From assembly GCF_004353905.1 (NCBI RefSeq), contig NZ_SMOD01000001.1, forward strand, positions 1-64,000: a DNA stretch of 64,000 nt, given 5' to 3'. The stretch comes from Paraburkholderia guartelaensis (GTDB taxonomy: Bacteria > Pseudomonadota > Gammaproteobacteria > Burkholderiales > Burkholderiaceae). A model generated the notes under the pieces. That model was not told where the DNA came from. It saw only the letters and a program-made list of their open reading frames with translations, and made no database searches. This document shows positions 39,230-48,560 of the stretch, piece by piece (the stretch's first letter is position 1; each line of letters opens with the position of its first letter). Made by a program: the position numbers and the translations under genes.

Positions 39230-40333
39230 TCACGACTTGATTGCGCCGCTCATCGGAACGATTTGCGGCTTGGTGGTCTTGCCTTCATAACGCGTCGAGG
39301 TGTTCAGGTACGGTTCGACGGTATCCTTCGTCACGAACTTGAGGCCCGTGTTGGTGTCGGCCGGCCCAACCAGACCGCCCGAGGCCAGCGTCACGAACGC
39401 CTGCATGACCGTATAGAAGCCTTGCACGTACGGCTGCTGATCGATCGTGAAGTCGAGGAAGCCTTCGTGAATGAGCTGGACCGTGGTGGGCAGCAGGTCG
39501 AAGCCGCCGCCGTGCACGCCCTTCGAAGGCAGGTTCTGATCCTTCATCACCTGAGCGACGCCTTGCGTGCTGCCCGCGTCGACAGCGAACATGCCTTTCA
39601 CGTCCTGATGGCCGAGGTAGAACGACTTGATCTTCGAAAGTTCTTCGTTGACGGTCGCGCCCGTGGCCACGGTCTGGATGTCGATCTTCTTGCCGGACTT
39701 CTTGATGGCGTCGCTCGCGCCGTCCAGACGCGGCTGGATGTTGAGCTGGCCAGGCGTGGCGATGAAGAGCGCAACCATGCCGCTGTCGATGAGGCTCACG
39801 ATGCGCTCGCCCATCTGGTAGCCGGAGAGATACAGGTCCTGCCCGATATAGGCCAGACGCGGGTTCTTCTTGCCGCGCGGGGCGTCGGCGTTATAGGCGA
39901 ATACCGGAATGCCTGCGTCGAGCGCCGCTTGAATGGGCTTGTCGAAGGCGGTGGGGTCGACGATCGGCACGGCAATGGCGTCGGCCTTCGCGGCGATGGC
40001 CGAATTCACGGCGCGCACCATTTCGCCCGCGTCGGACGTGGCCGAGCCGGTCCACTGATAGTCCATGTTGAGCAGTCCGCACGCGTCCTGAATGCCGTAT
40101 TGCGTCGGCACGAAGAACGGATTCGTGGTGACGTGATTGACGAACACGATTTTCCACTTCTTGTGCGAAGGGAAGCCCGATTCGGCGGCCTGTGCCGTGG
40201 AAATGAATCCGCCGCCGCCCACCGCGCCGAGCAGCGATAGCGCCGCGCCCAGTCCCGCACCCTGCATCAGGCCGCGCCGGCCCGTGTCGATCAAGCTCTT
40301 ACCGTCTTTTGCGTCATCCCGATCCTGCGCCAT
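39230..40333 (-). CDS. Sugar ABC transporter binding protein with Tat-like signal
   Basis: 367 residues. A GGAGG site precedes the ATG at 40333. The N-terminus is polar for 17 residues and then GRRGLMQGAGLGAALSLLGAVGGGGF, a twin-arginine-like signal ending STAQA-A, unusual for a sugar binding protein. The mature part is a two-lobed Peripla_BP_4 fold (KIVFVNHVTTNPFFVPTQYG, VPIVDPTAFDKPIQAALDAGIPVFAYNADAP). It delivers an unidentified sugar to the permease. First gene of the leftward operon; GTATACCCGT lies 175 bases upstream. Confidence 0.9.
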   Translation of the reverse strand: MAQDRDDAKDGKSLIDTGRRGLMQGAGLGAALSLLGAVGGGGFISTAQAAESGFPSHKKWKIVFVNHVTTNPFFVPTQYGIQDACGLLNMDYQWTGSATSDAGEMVRAVNSAIAAKADAIAVPIVDPTAFDKPIQAALDAGIPVFAYNADAPRGKKNPRLAYIGQDLYLSGYQMGERIVSLIDSGMVALFIATPGQLNIQPRLDGASDAIKKSGKKIDIQTVATGATVNEELSKIKSFYLGHQDVKGMFAVDAGSTQGVAQVMKDQNLPSKGVHGGGFDLLPTTVQLIHEGFLDFTIDQQPYVQGFYTVMQAFVTLASGGLVGPADTNTGLKFVTKDTVEPYLNTSTRYEGKTTKPQIVPMSGAIKS

Positions 40334-40507
40334 GTTTTCCTCCGGTCTTGTCATCGTGGTCGATGTAGTCGACTTTTCGTCGAAAAGCGTGCAGATACTG
40401 GCCAGTACCGGGGGAACGCGCGAGACATCCGCAGCGAACATGAGTTCGCCAGGCGCCGACGGTACCGCAAAAAGCTTAGTGCAGCGTGATGAGGCCTCCT
40501 AATCCAT

Positions 40508-40517
40508 GTATACCCGT
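40508..40517. promoter_or_regulatory. GTATACCCGT motif, copy 1
   Basis: This ten-base sequence also occurs at 45492-45501. Both copies lie upstream of a leftward sugar binding-protein gene. GTATAC is the core of many FadR-type GntR operators, so it is a candidate site for the GntR regulator at 36613. Confidence 0.4.
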
Positions 40518-40566
40518 AACTACTCCATAGGCCCCGCCGTGGCGAGGATCGTCCATGACAAGCGGC

Positions 40567-41706
40567 TTACGCACCGCCTTTCGCCTCCTGCATGTGCGGC
40601 GGCGGGCTGGCGAGCTTGGCCTGATCCATCGGGGCGGCGGCCTGCGGCCGCGTGGTGCGCGGGGCGCCGCGGCCTGTGCCGGTGGACTTGCGGCGCGCGG
40701 CGTGGCGCTCGGTGGCGCGCTGCATGAGGCAGAACGCGCAGAGCAGTGCGCCGATCACGATGCGCGTCCACCACGAGCTGAGCGTGCCGTCGAAGGTAAT
40801 GAGCGTCTGGATCGTGCCCAGAATGCCCACGCCGAACACCGAGCCGATCACATAGCCCACGCCGCCCGTGAGCAGCGTGCCGCCGATCACCGTCGCGGCG
40901 ATGGCGTCGAGTTCCATGCCCTGCGCCTGCAGTCCGTAGCCCGACAGCACGTAGAGCGTAAACACGACGCCGCCGAGCGCCGAGCAAAAGCCCGAGAGCG
41001 CATACACGCCAATCTTGGTGCGCGCCACCGGCAGGCCCATGAGCAGCGCGGAGCGCTCGTTGCCGCCGATCGCGTAGACGTTGCGCCCAAAGCGCGTGAA
41101 GTGCGCGATGACGATGCCCGCAGCGAGCATGGCGATGGCCGTGAGCGAACCCGTGGTGAGCGAGCCGCTGCCCACCGGAATGTTGAATTCGGAGAGCGCG
41201 TGAAAACCGGGGTCGTTGATCTGGATGGATTCGGTGGTGATGAGAAAGCAGGTGCCGCGCGCGAGGAACATGCCTGCGAGCGTGATGATGAAGGGCTGCA
41301 GCCGGAAGAAGTGGATCAGCGCGCCCATTGCCGCGCCATAGAGCGCGCCGCAGAGCAACACGAGCGGCACGACGACGAGCACGGGCCAGTGCAGCTTCTC
41401 GGTGCCCACGGCGCAGAGAATCGTTGTGAGCGCGACCACGGCGCCCACCGAAAGATCGATGCCGCCCGAGATGATCACGAACGTCATGCCGATGGCGACG
41501 ATCAGCAGGAATGCGTTGTCGACCAGCAGCCCGAAGGCCACCTGAAGCGAGAAGAACCCGGTGTACATGACCGAGCCGAAGCCGAACAGCACGGCAAAGA
41601 GCACGACGGTCACGACGATGGGCAGCACGCGCGGATCGACGAAGCGGGTGGCCCCGCGCCGGCACGCTGCGAGCGTATTGGAAAAGGACAGGGCAGGGCG
41701 GTTCAT
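40567..41706 (-). CDS. yjfF: Galactofuranose-type ABC permease YjfF
   Basis: 379 residues. A family permease core (about 30-330) with SGGIDLSVGAVVALTTI, FFRLQPFIITLAGMFLARG, ITTESIQI and IAATVIGGTLLTGGVGYVIGS, as in E. coli YjfF. A basic, Pro-rich tail of about 50 residues is longer than in E. coli. Works with YtfT, YtfR and YtfQ to import galactofuranose. Start is the ATG at 41706. Confidence 0.92.
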   Translation of the reverse strand: MNRPALSFSNTLAACRRGATRFVDPRVLPIVVTVVLFAVLFGFGSVMYTGFFSLQVAFGLLVDNAFLLIVAIGMTFVIISGGIDLSVGAVVALTTILCAVGTEKLHWPVLVVVPLVLLCGALYGAAMGALIHFFRLQPFIITLAGMFLARGTCFLITTESIQINDPGFHALSEFNIPVGSGSLTTGSLTAIAMLAAGIVIAHFTRFGRNVYAIGGNERSALLMGLPVARTKIGVYALSGFCSALGGVVFTLYVLSGYGLQAQGMELDAIAATVIGGTLLTGGVGYVIGSVFGVGILGTIQTLITFDGTLSSWWTRIVIGALLCAFCLMQRATERHAARRKSTGTGRGAPRTTRPQAAAPMDQAKLASPPPHMQEAKGGA

Positions 41707-41740
41707 GCTCGGCTTCCCCCCGAATGGGTGCGCTTCGTGC

Positions 41741-42778
41741 TCAGGCCCGCGCGCGGCGTGCGAGAGCAATACGCTTGAGTTGTTGGAACGCGAAGGTGCG
41801 CGCGGCAGGCGACTGGATCAGGCACACGAGCAGCACGACCACGGCCTTCACGACGAGCGTGGCCTCGGGCGGCACGCCGATCGAATAGGTGGTGTAGGTG
41901 AGCGTCTGGATGATGAGCGCGCCGAGCACCGTGCCCGCGAGACTGAAGCGCCCGCCGAGCAGCGACGTGCCGCCGAGCGTCACGGCGAGAATGGCGTCGA
42001 GTTCGAGCAGGAGGCCTGCGTTGTTGCCGTCCGCGCTGCGCACGTTCGAGCTGATGAGAATGCCCGCGATCGCCGCGGTCACGCCGCAGAATGCGTAAGC
42101 GCCGAACACCACGGCTTGCGACGACAGGCCAGCGAGCCGCGCGGCCACCGGATTCACGCCGATCGAGCGGATGAACAGGCCAAGCGCCGTGCGGTTGACG
42201 ATGAGCGCGGTGAGTGCGGTCACGGCAATCGCGATCCACACGGCGCACGGGATGAGCGCGAAATAGCCGCCGCCCGCGAAGAGATAGCCGGGCGCGCCGA
42301 TGGGGATGATCTGGCCGCCCGTGAGCAACTGCGCCACGCCGCGGCCCGCCACCATCAGGATGAGCGTGGCGATGATCGGCTGCATGCCGACGAACGCGAC
42401 GAGCAACCCGTTCCAGATGCCGGCGAGCAGGCCTACCGCGAGCGCCGCGCCGAACGCCAGGCCCACGCGCGAAGGATCGGCGGCGAGCACCGTGGCGGCC
42501 GCCGCACCGGCAATCGCCACGACAGCGCCCACGGAAATGTCGATGCCGCGCGTGGCGATCACGAGCGTCATGCCGAGCGACACCACGACGAGCGGCGCGG
42601 CGCGCATGAGGATGTCGATGGGCGCGCCGAACAGGTGGCCGCCCAGCATCGTGATCGAGAGGAAGTTGCCGCGATGCGCGACATCGACGACGAAAAGGGC
42701 GATGAGCGTCACCGCGGGCCACACCAGCGGATGCCGGATGACGAGCGAAAGCCAGGCGGGGAGGGCGGGGCGCGTCAT
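41741..42778 (-). CDS. ytfT: Galactofuranose-type ABC permease YtfT
   Basis: 345 residues with the ribose/galactofuranose permease fold: ATRGIDISVGAVVAIAGAAAA, FVGMQPIIATLILMVAGRGVAQLLTGGQII, LELDAILAVTLGGTSLLGGRF. The start ATG at 42778 overlaps the stop of ytfR (ATGA); a longer frame to 43042 lies wholly inside ytfR. Forms the channel together with YjfF. Confidence 0.93.
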   Translation of the reverse strand: MTRPALPAWLSLVIRHPLVWPAVTLIALFVVDVAHRGNFLSITMLGGHLFGAPIDILMRAAPLVVVSLGMTLVIATRGIDISVGAVVAIAGAAAATVLAADPSRVGLAFGAALAVGLLAGIWNGLLVAFVGMQPIIATLILMVAGRGVAQLLTGGQIIPIGAPGYLFAGGGYFALIPCAVWIAIAVTALTALIVNRTALGLFIRSIGVNPVAARLAGLSSQAVVFGAYAFCGVTAAIAGILISSNVRSADGNNAGLLLELDAILAVTLGGTSLLGGRFSLAGTVLGALIIQTLTYTTYSIGVPPEATLVVKAVVVLLVCLIQSPAARTFAFQQLKRIALARRARA

Positions 42779-44298
42779 CGACGGTCTCCGGCAATGAGGT
42801 CGTAGACTTCGTGCTCCGAGCGCGCCGCGCCGGAAAGCTCGGCCACCTTGCGCCGGTCGCGCAGCACGGCGATGCGGTCGGAGACACGCACCACCTCGCT
42901 GATCTCCGACGAAATGAACAGAATGCCAAGGCCCTTCGCGCAGAGCGCGCGCACGCGGTCCATGATCTCGAACTTGGCGGCGACGTCGATGCCGCGCGTC
43001 GGTTCGTCGAGGATCAGCAAACGCGGCTTCGTCGCGAGCCACCGCGCGAGCAGCACCTTCTGCTGGTTGCCGCCCGAAAGCAGGCCAATGGGCTGCTCGG
43101 CGTCGCGCGCCTTGATGCCGAGCTGCTCGATATATTCGTTGGCCAGTTCACGCTGGCGCGAGCGGCGGATCATGCGCCACCAGCCGAGTTGCGCCTGCAG
43201 CGCGAGCACGATGTTTTCGCGTATCGACAGATCGGCGACGATGCCTTCCTTCTTGCGGTCTTCGGGACAATAGGCCATGCCGTGGCGCACGGCGTCGCGC
43301 GGCGAAGAAAGCTTCACGGCTTTGCCGTTGATGTGCACCGTGCCCGCATCGGCTTTATCCGCGCCGAACAGCAGGCGCGCGGTCTCCGTGCGGCCCGAGC
43401 CGAGCAGGCCGGCGAGGCCCAGAATCTGGCCCGGCTGCACTTCCAGATCGAGCGGATTGAGCACGCCGCGGCGCGCCACGCCCTGCGCCGCAAGATACGG
43501 TTCGGCGTTCGTCGCAACCGTTTCGTTGTGCACGGCTTCGGTTTGCGTGAGCCGCTCGCCTGCGTTCTGCAGGCCCACCATCTTCGCGACCAGCGTTTGC
43601 ACCGGCAGATCGGCGGCGAGATATTCGCCTTCGCGCTCGCCGTTGCGCATCACCGTGATGCGATCGGAGATCGCATAGGTCTGCTCGAGAAAATGCGTGA
43701 CGAACAGGATCGCGATGCCCGACGCTTTCAGTTTGCGCAGTACGTCGAACAGGCGTGTGACTTCGCCTTCGTCGAGGCTCGAAGTCGGTTCGTCGAGAAT
43801 CAGAATGCGCGCATCGACGGACACCGCGCGCGCAATCGCCACCATTTGCTGCATGGCGATGGGGTAGGTGTCGAGCGACTGCGTGACGTCGAGCGAAAGA
43901 TTCAGTTCCGCGAGCGCTTCTTCCGCGCGGCGATGAATCGTTTTCCAGTCGATCAGGCCGAGGCCGCGCTTGCGCGGCTGGCGGCCCGCGAAAATGTTCT
44001 CCGCAACCGAGAGGTTCGGGCAGAGATTGACTTCCTGGTAGAGCGTCTGGATGCCGGCGGCTTCCGCCATCTGCGGCGTCGGGAAGTGCACCGCTTCACC
44101 CGCGAGGCGTATTTCACCGGCCTCGGGCTGGTGCACGCCGGTCAGCACGTTGATGAGCGTGGACTTGCCGGCGCCGTTCTGCCCCATCAGCGTATGGATT
44201 TCGCCGGGGTACAGACGAAAATCGACCCGGTCGAGCGCACGCACGCCGGGGAAGGTTCGGGTAAGACCGACGGTTTCGAGTATCGGGGAAACGCTCAT
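42775..44298 (-). CDS. ytfR: Galactofuranose-type ABC ATPase YtfR
   Basis: 507 residues, double NBD. NBD1: Walker A GQNGAGKST, Walker B ILILDEPTSSLDEGE. NBD2: GLLGSGRTE, signature LSGGNQQK and [15 protein letters not shown]. Matches YtfR/AraG-type importers. The ATG at 44298 is chosen over an adjacent TTG. Follows ytfQ by about 100 bases. Confidence 0.94.
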   Translation of the reverse strand: MSVSPILETVGLTRTFPGVRALDRVDFRLYPGEIHTLMGQNGAGKSTLINVLTGVHQPEAGEIRLAGEAVHFPTPQMAEAAGIQTLYQEVNLCPNLSVAENIFAGRQPRKRGLGLIDWKTIHRRAEEALAELNLSLDVTQSLDTYPIAMQQMVAIARAVSVDARILILDEPTSSLDEGEVTRLFDVLRKLKASGIAILFVTHFLEQTYAISDRITVMRNGEREGEYLAADLPVQTLVAKMVGLQNAGERLTQTEAVHNETVATNAEPYLAAQGVARRGVLNPLDLEVQPGQILGLAGLLGSGRTETARLLFGADKADAGTVHINGKAVKLSSPRDAVRHGMAYCPEDRKKEGIVADLSIRENIVLALQAQLGWWRMIRRSRQRELANEYIEQLGIKARDAEQPIGLLSGGNQQKVLLARWLATKPRLLILDEPTRGIDVAAKFEIMDRVRALCAKGLGILFISSEISEVVRVSDRIAVLRDRRKVAELSGAARSEHEVYDLIAGDRR

Positions 44299-44395
44299 GG
44301 GCAACCGTGAAAGAGGCCAGAGCGCGCGACGTGCTCCGTAAGTCCTTAAAGATTGCTAAGGGTTACGAAGCACACCGCGCAGCTTGCAGCGAAGT

Positions 44396-45364
44396 TTAGT
44401 ACTTGCGCGACGGGAGCACCTGCGCCGCCACGTCCTCCGGGAACACCGTTTCGTTCGTCACGATGCGCTTGGGCAACTGCTTGCCCGCCACGACGTCCTT
44501 CACGGCGCTCATGAGCTGCGGCCCGAGCAGCGGGCTGCACTCCACGTCGACATTCATCTTGCCGGCGATCATCGCCTGGAAGCCGCCCTTGGTGGCGTCG
44601 AACGACACGACGCTGATGTCCTTGCCCGGCTTCATGCCCGCTTCTTCCATGGCCTGGATCGCGCCGAGCGCCATGTCGTCGTTATGCGCGTAGACGACGT
44701 TGATCTTGTTTCCATACGTCTTTGCGAACGCTTCCATGACCTGCTTGCCGCCGGCCAGCGTGAAGTCGCCGCTCTGCGACGCGATGATCTTGAACTTCGG
44801 ATCGTTCTTGATCACTTCCATGAGGCCCGAGTGACGGTCGTTGGCCGGCGCGGAACCCACGGTGCCCTGCAGCTCGACGATATTGATCGGGCCGGGGTTG
44901 TCCTTGTAGTGATCTTCAAGCCACTTGCCCGCGCGGCGGCCTTCTTCCATGAAGTCCGAACCGATCATCGTCACGTAGAGCGACTGGTCCTTCACGTCGA
45001 TGTTGCGGTCCGTGAGGATCACGGGAATCTTGGCGCGCTTGGCTTCCTGGAGCACCGGCTCCCAGCCCGATTCCACCACGGGCGAGAACGCGATCACGTC
45101 CACCTTCTGCGCGATGTACGAGCGGATCGCCTTGATCTGGTTTTCCTGCTTCTGCTGGGCGTCCGAAAACTTGAGGTTGATGCCGGCGTCTTTGGCGGCC
45201 TGTTTGACCGACACCGTGTTTGCCGTGCGCCAGGCGCTTTCCGCGCCGACCTGCGCAAAACCTAGCGTGATCTGCTTGTCTTCGGCGTGTGCGACACCCG
45301 CCGCCAACGAAAAAGCCGCCGCCGCAGCGACCAGCCCGCTTACCATGCGTGTTGCCAGTTTCAT
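44396..45364 (-). CDS. ytfQ: Galactofuranose-type ABC binding protein YtfQ
   Basis: 322 residues with a signal peptide (cleavage near AHA-E, residue 28). The mature fold LGFAQVGAESAWRTANTVSVKQAAKDAGI, DVIAFSPVVESGWEPVLQEAK and VYAHNDDMALGAIQAMEEAG are diagnostic of YtfQ. Binds furanose sugars such as galactofuranose; L-arabinofuranose is possible given the adjacent arabinonate dehydratase. First gene of the leftward ytfQRT-yjfF operon, divergent from dehydratase copy 2. Confidence 0.94.
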   Translation of the reverse strand: MKLATRMVSGLVAAAAAFSLAAGVAHAEDKQITLGFAQVGAESAWRTANTVSVKQAAKDAGINLKFSDAQQKQENQIKAIRSYIAQKVDVIAFSPVVESGWEPVLQEAKRAKIPVILTDRNIDVKDQSLYVTMIGSDFMEEGRRAGKWLEDHYKDNPGPINIVELQGTVGSAPANDRHSGLMEVIKNDPKFKIIASQSGDFTLAGGKQVMEAFAKTYGNKINVVYAHNDDMALGAIQAMEEAGMKPGKDISVVSFDATKGGFQAMIAGKMNVDVECSPLLGPQLMSAVKDVVAGKQLPKRIVTNETVFPEDVAAQVLPSRKY

Positions 45365-45491
45365 GCGTGTCTCCGATGTAGCTCTGCGCGTTGTATTTCT
45401 TTAATTCATGGCGCTACACCCGCGTCCATCACGGCCGGACAGTATCACGAGAAGTATCGCGCCATCCCTGGCCTTCGGTTATATCCTCTCG

Positions 45492-45501
45492 GTATACCCG
45501 T
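45492..45501. promoter_or_regulatory. GTATACCCGT motif, copy 2
   Basis: Same ten bases as 40508-40517, here extended to the palindrome GGTATACC (45491-45498). It lies 127 bases before ytfQ and 132 bases before dehydratase copy 2, in a divergent promoter region. Candidate operator for a FadR-type regulator. Confidence 0.42.
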
Positions 45502-45554
45502 TAGCCGCCCCTGCTGACCACAATAGACAAACTATATGCAACGGCCGGAACGGT

Positions 45555-45582
45555 TTCGATTAGCGTTTTCCCGATAATCGAA
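45555..45582. promoter_or_regulatory. Inverted repeat upstream of dehydratase copy 2
   Basis: TTCGATTA (45555-45562) and TAATCGAA (45575-45582) are exact inverted arms with a 12-base spacer, ending 51 bases before the dehydratase start. This could be a LysR or GntR operator in the ytfQ/dehydratase divergent promoter. Confidence 0.45.
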
Positions 45583-45633
45583 GTCCATATAGTCATGCTA
45601 TTTATAGGACTTTCTCACTAAGTGGGCAAAGCC

Positions 45634-47376
45634 ATGAACACCCGTAAGCCCAAGCTTCGCTCGGCCGCGTGGTTCGGCACCACGGACAAAAACGGCTTCA
45701 TGTACCGGAGCTGGATGAAGAACCAGGGGATACCGGATCACGAATTCGCCGGCAAGCCGATTATCGGCATTTGCAATACGTGGTCCGAACTCACGCCCTG
45801 TAACGCGCACTTTCGCAAGCTCGCCGAGCACGTCAAACGCGGCATCTACGAAGCCGGCGGATTTCCTGTCGAGTTTCCCGTGTTCTCGAACGGCGAGTCG
45901 AACCTGCGGCCTACCGCGATGTTCACGCGCAACCTCGCTTCGATGGATGTTGAGGAATCCATACGAGGTAATCCGGTCGATGCCGTCGTGCTGCTGGTGG
46001 GTTGCGACAAGACCACGCCTGCGCTGCTGATGGGTGCGGCGAGTTGCGACGTCCCTGCGATTGCCGTGACCGGCGGGCCGATGCTCAACGGCAAGCACGA
46101 AGGGCGCGATATCGGTTCGGGCACGGTGGTGTGGCAACTGAGCGAGCAGGTGAAGGCGGGCAAGATTTCGATCCACGAGTTCATGTCGGCGGAGTCGGGC
46201 ATGTCGCGCTCGGCGGGCACCTGCAACACCATGGGCACGGCTTCGACCATGGCGTGCATGGCCGAAGCGCTGGGCGTCACGCTGCCGCACAACGCGGCGA
46301 TTCCGGCTGTGGACGCGCGCCGCTACGTGCTCGCGCATATGTCGGGCATGCGCATCGTGGAGATGGCGCTCGAAGACCTGCGCCTCTCGAAGCTGCTCAC
46401 GCGCGCGGCGTTCGAAAACGCCATCCGCACGAACGCGGCGATCGGCGGCTCGACCAATGCGGCGATTCACCTGAAGGCGATCGCGGGACGCATCGGCGTG
46501 CCGCTCGAACTCGACGACTGGACGCACATCGGGCGAGGTACGCCGACCATCGTCGATTTGCAACCGTCGGGCCGCTTTCTGATGGAGGAGTTTTATTACG
46601 CGGGCGGTTTGCCCGCCGTGCTGCGTCGACTCGGTGAGGCGAATCTGCTGCCGCATCCCGATGCGCTCACGGCGAACGGCAAAACGCTGTGGGAAAACGT
46701 GCGCGAAGCGCCCATTCACAACGCCGAAGTCATTCGCCCGCTCGACAATCCGCTCGTCAAAGACGGCGCGCTGTGCGTGCTGCGCGGCAATCTCGCGCCG
46801 AACGGCGCGGTGTTGAAGCCGTCGGCGGCCACGCAGAAACTGTTGAAGCATCGCGGGCCCGCCGTGGTGTTCGAGAACTTCGACGACTACAAGGCGCGCA
46901 TTGCAGACCCCGATCTCGACGTCACGGCCGATTCCGTGCTCGTCATGAAGAACTGCGGGCCCAAGGGATATCCGGGCATGGCCGAGGTGGGCAACATGGG
47001 CCTGCCGCCCAAGCTGCTCGCGCAGGGCGTGACCGACATGGTGCGTGTGTCGGACGCGCGTATGAGCGGTACGGCGTATGGCACGGTGGTGCTGCACGTG
47101 GCCCCTGAAGCGCGCGCGGGCGGCCCGCTCGCGATCGTGCGCGACGGAGACTGGATCGAGCTGGATTGCGAGAAGGGTGTGCTGCGCGTCGATATCGGCG
47201 ACGAGGCGATCGCCGCGCGACTCGACGAATGGGCTGCGAACCAGCAGCCCATCCCCGCCGACCGCAGCGGTTATCGCAAGCTTTATGTCGAGCACGTGCT
47301 GCAGGCCGACGAGGGCTGCGATTTCGACTTCCTGGTGGGATGCCGCGGCTCGGACGTGCCGAGCCACTCGCATTGA
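45634..47376 (+). CDS. L-arabinonate dehydratase (IlvD/Edd family), copy 2
   Basis: 580 residues, near-identical in sequence and layout to copy 1 at 27698 from KPKLRS onward, with the same cluster cysteines (GICNTWSELTPC, GCDKTTPA, SAGTCNTMGTAS). Clear differences are confined to scattered residues and a few loops, notably the last 40 residues. It may act on a different acid such as D-galactonate or D-fuconate, or be a recent duplicate. It is divergent from ytfQ, so may serve sugars imported by that system. Confidence 0.92.
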   Translation: MNTRKPKLRSAAWFGTTDKNGFMYRSWMKNQGIPDHEFAGKPIIGICNTWSELTPCNAHFRKLAEHVKRGIYEAGGFPVEFPVFSNGESNLRPTAMFTRNLASMDVEESIRGNPVDAVVLLVGCDKTTPALLMGAASCDVPAIAVTGGPMLNGKHEGRDIGSGTVVWQLSEQVKAGKISIHEFMSAESGMSRSAGTCNTMGTASTMACMAEALGVTLPHNAAIPAVDARRYVLAHMSGMRIVEMALEDLRLSKLLTRAAFENAIRTNAAIGGSTNAAIHLKAIAGRIGVPLELDDWTHIGRGTPTIVDLQPSGRFLMEEFYYAGGLPAVLRRLGEANLLPHPDALTANGKTLWENVREAPIHNAEVIRPLDNPLVKDGALCVLRGNLAPNGAVLKPSAATQKLLKHRGPAVVFENFDDYKARIADPDLDVTADSVLVMKNCGPKGYPGMAEVGNMGLPPKLLAQGVTDMVRVSDARMSGTAYGTVVLHVAPEARAGGPLAIVRDGDWIELDCEKGVLRVDIGDEAIAARLDEWAANQQPIPADRSGYRKLYVEHVLQADEGCDFDFLVGCRGSDVPSHSH

Positions 47377-47422
47377 CATTCGGCATCCCGATCAAATCGC
47401 GCGCCGCCTGCGAGCGTAGCGA

Positions 47423-48430
47423 TTAAGCCGCCTTCGGCGCCCGCTCTTCGGCGCCGAGGCAGTTCAGGCCCATGAGCGTCGCCTCGACGGCTTCGTCGAG
47501 CGGCGTATGCGGCTCGCGCCCGAGTTCGCGGACGAGGCGGGTGTTGTCGAGCTGCAACGGCTCGCTCCACAAATAGCGCATCTCCATCAGTTCACGCAGC
47601 GTCGTCACGAAGGGCGAGATGGCGCGCATGAGGGCCCAGGCGAAGGGCTTGCTCTGCGGCTTCAGTCCGTGACGCCGGGCGACGCGGCAGATCGCTTCGA
47701 CGAACTGCGAGCCATCGGCGTCCCAGTGGCCGGCCATGTGGAACACCGCGAACGCGGGCAGCGTGTCGCGCCGCTCGATCAGCTCGAGCATCGTGCGTGC
47801 GACGTCGGGCACGTACGACCACGCGTGGCCCACGCCGCGCGTACCCGGCTGGCGCACGACCTGCACCGGCTCGTCACGCTTCACGATTCCTTGCGCAAAC
47901 CAGCTATTGCCCACGTGCGGCCCGAAAAAGTCACCCGCACGCACGACGATCGAGCGCACGCCATGCTCGCTCGCGGCCCGCATGCGCCGCTCCAGTTCCA
48001 CGCGAATCGCGCCCTTGCGGGTGTGCGGCTGCTGTGGGGAATCTTCACGCAGTACCGGGAAGGTCTCGGGGCCGAAGTTGTAGACGGTGCCCGGCAGCAC
48101 GACGGTCGCGCCCACGGCGGCCGCGGCGGCGAGCGTGTTGTCGATCATCGGCAGCACGACTTCCGCCCAGCGCCGGTATCCGGGCGGGTTCACGGCGTGC
48201 ACGATCACCGCGCAACCCTGCGCTGCGCGTACCACCGCTTCGCGCGAGAGCGCGTCGCCGTCGACCCATTCGATGGCGCCGGCGGCAGCCGTGCCCGGCG
48301 CGCCGCCGCGCCGCAGCGCGCGGACTTGCCAGCCGGCGTCGAGCAACTGGCGCGCGACTTCGCCGCCGATTCCGCCGCTGGCGCCGAGTACGAGTGCGCG
48401 GTTCTGTCGATTGATGGGGGTGGCGTTCAT
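47423..48430 (-). CDS. NAD(P)-dependent epimerase/dehydratase-family protein
   Basis: 335 residues of the extended SDR family, with nucleotide-binding LVLGASGGIGGEVARQLL (14-31), HAVNPPGYRRWAEVVLPM and a GTVYNFGPETFP segment holding the active-site Tyr, though the usual Lys three residues on is absent. Such sequences are annotated as epimerases, but several are atypical. It is divergent from a LysR gene across 130 bases with an inverted repeat. Substrate unknown. Confidence 0.85.
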   Translation of the reverse strand: MNATPINRQNRALVLGASGGIGGEVARQLLDAGWQVRALRRGGAPGTAAAGAIEWVDGDALSREAVVRAAQGCAVIVHAVNPPGYRRWAEVVLPMIDNTLAAAAAVGATVVLPGTVYNFGPETFPVLREDSPQQPHTRKGAIRVELERRMRAASEHGVRSIVVRAGDFFGPHVGNSWFAQGIVKRDEPVQVVRQPGTRGVGHAWSYVPDVARTMLELIERRDTLPAFAVFHMAGHWDADGSQFVEAICRVARRHGLKPQSKPFAWALMRAISPFVTTLRELMEMRYLWSEPLQLDNTRLVRELGREPHTPLDEAVEATLMGLNCLGAEERAPKAA

Positions 48431-48515
48431 GCTGGTTCTCCTGACGGGTGAGCTGTGATGAGGGGCATTCTGCGCCGCTTGCCGTCAATAGAAAATTAGC
48501 GAAAATAGACCATAA

Positions 48516-48535
48516 GCTATACATTTATGCATAGC
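48516..48535. promoter_or_regulatory. Imperfect inverted repeat, candidate LysR site
   Basis: GCTATACAT and ATGCATAGC are inverted around TT, eight of nine arm positions matching. It lies between the divergent SDR and LysR genes, 25 bases before the LysR ATG, where autoregulatory LysR sites are usual. Confidence 0.5.
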
Positions 48536-48560
48536 CTGTGATCTGAATTGGGGACGAAGT

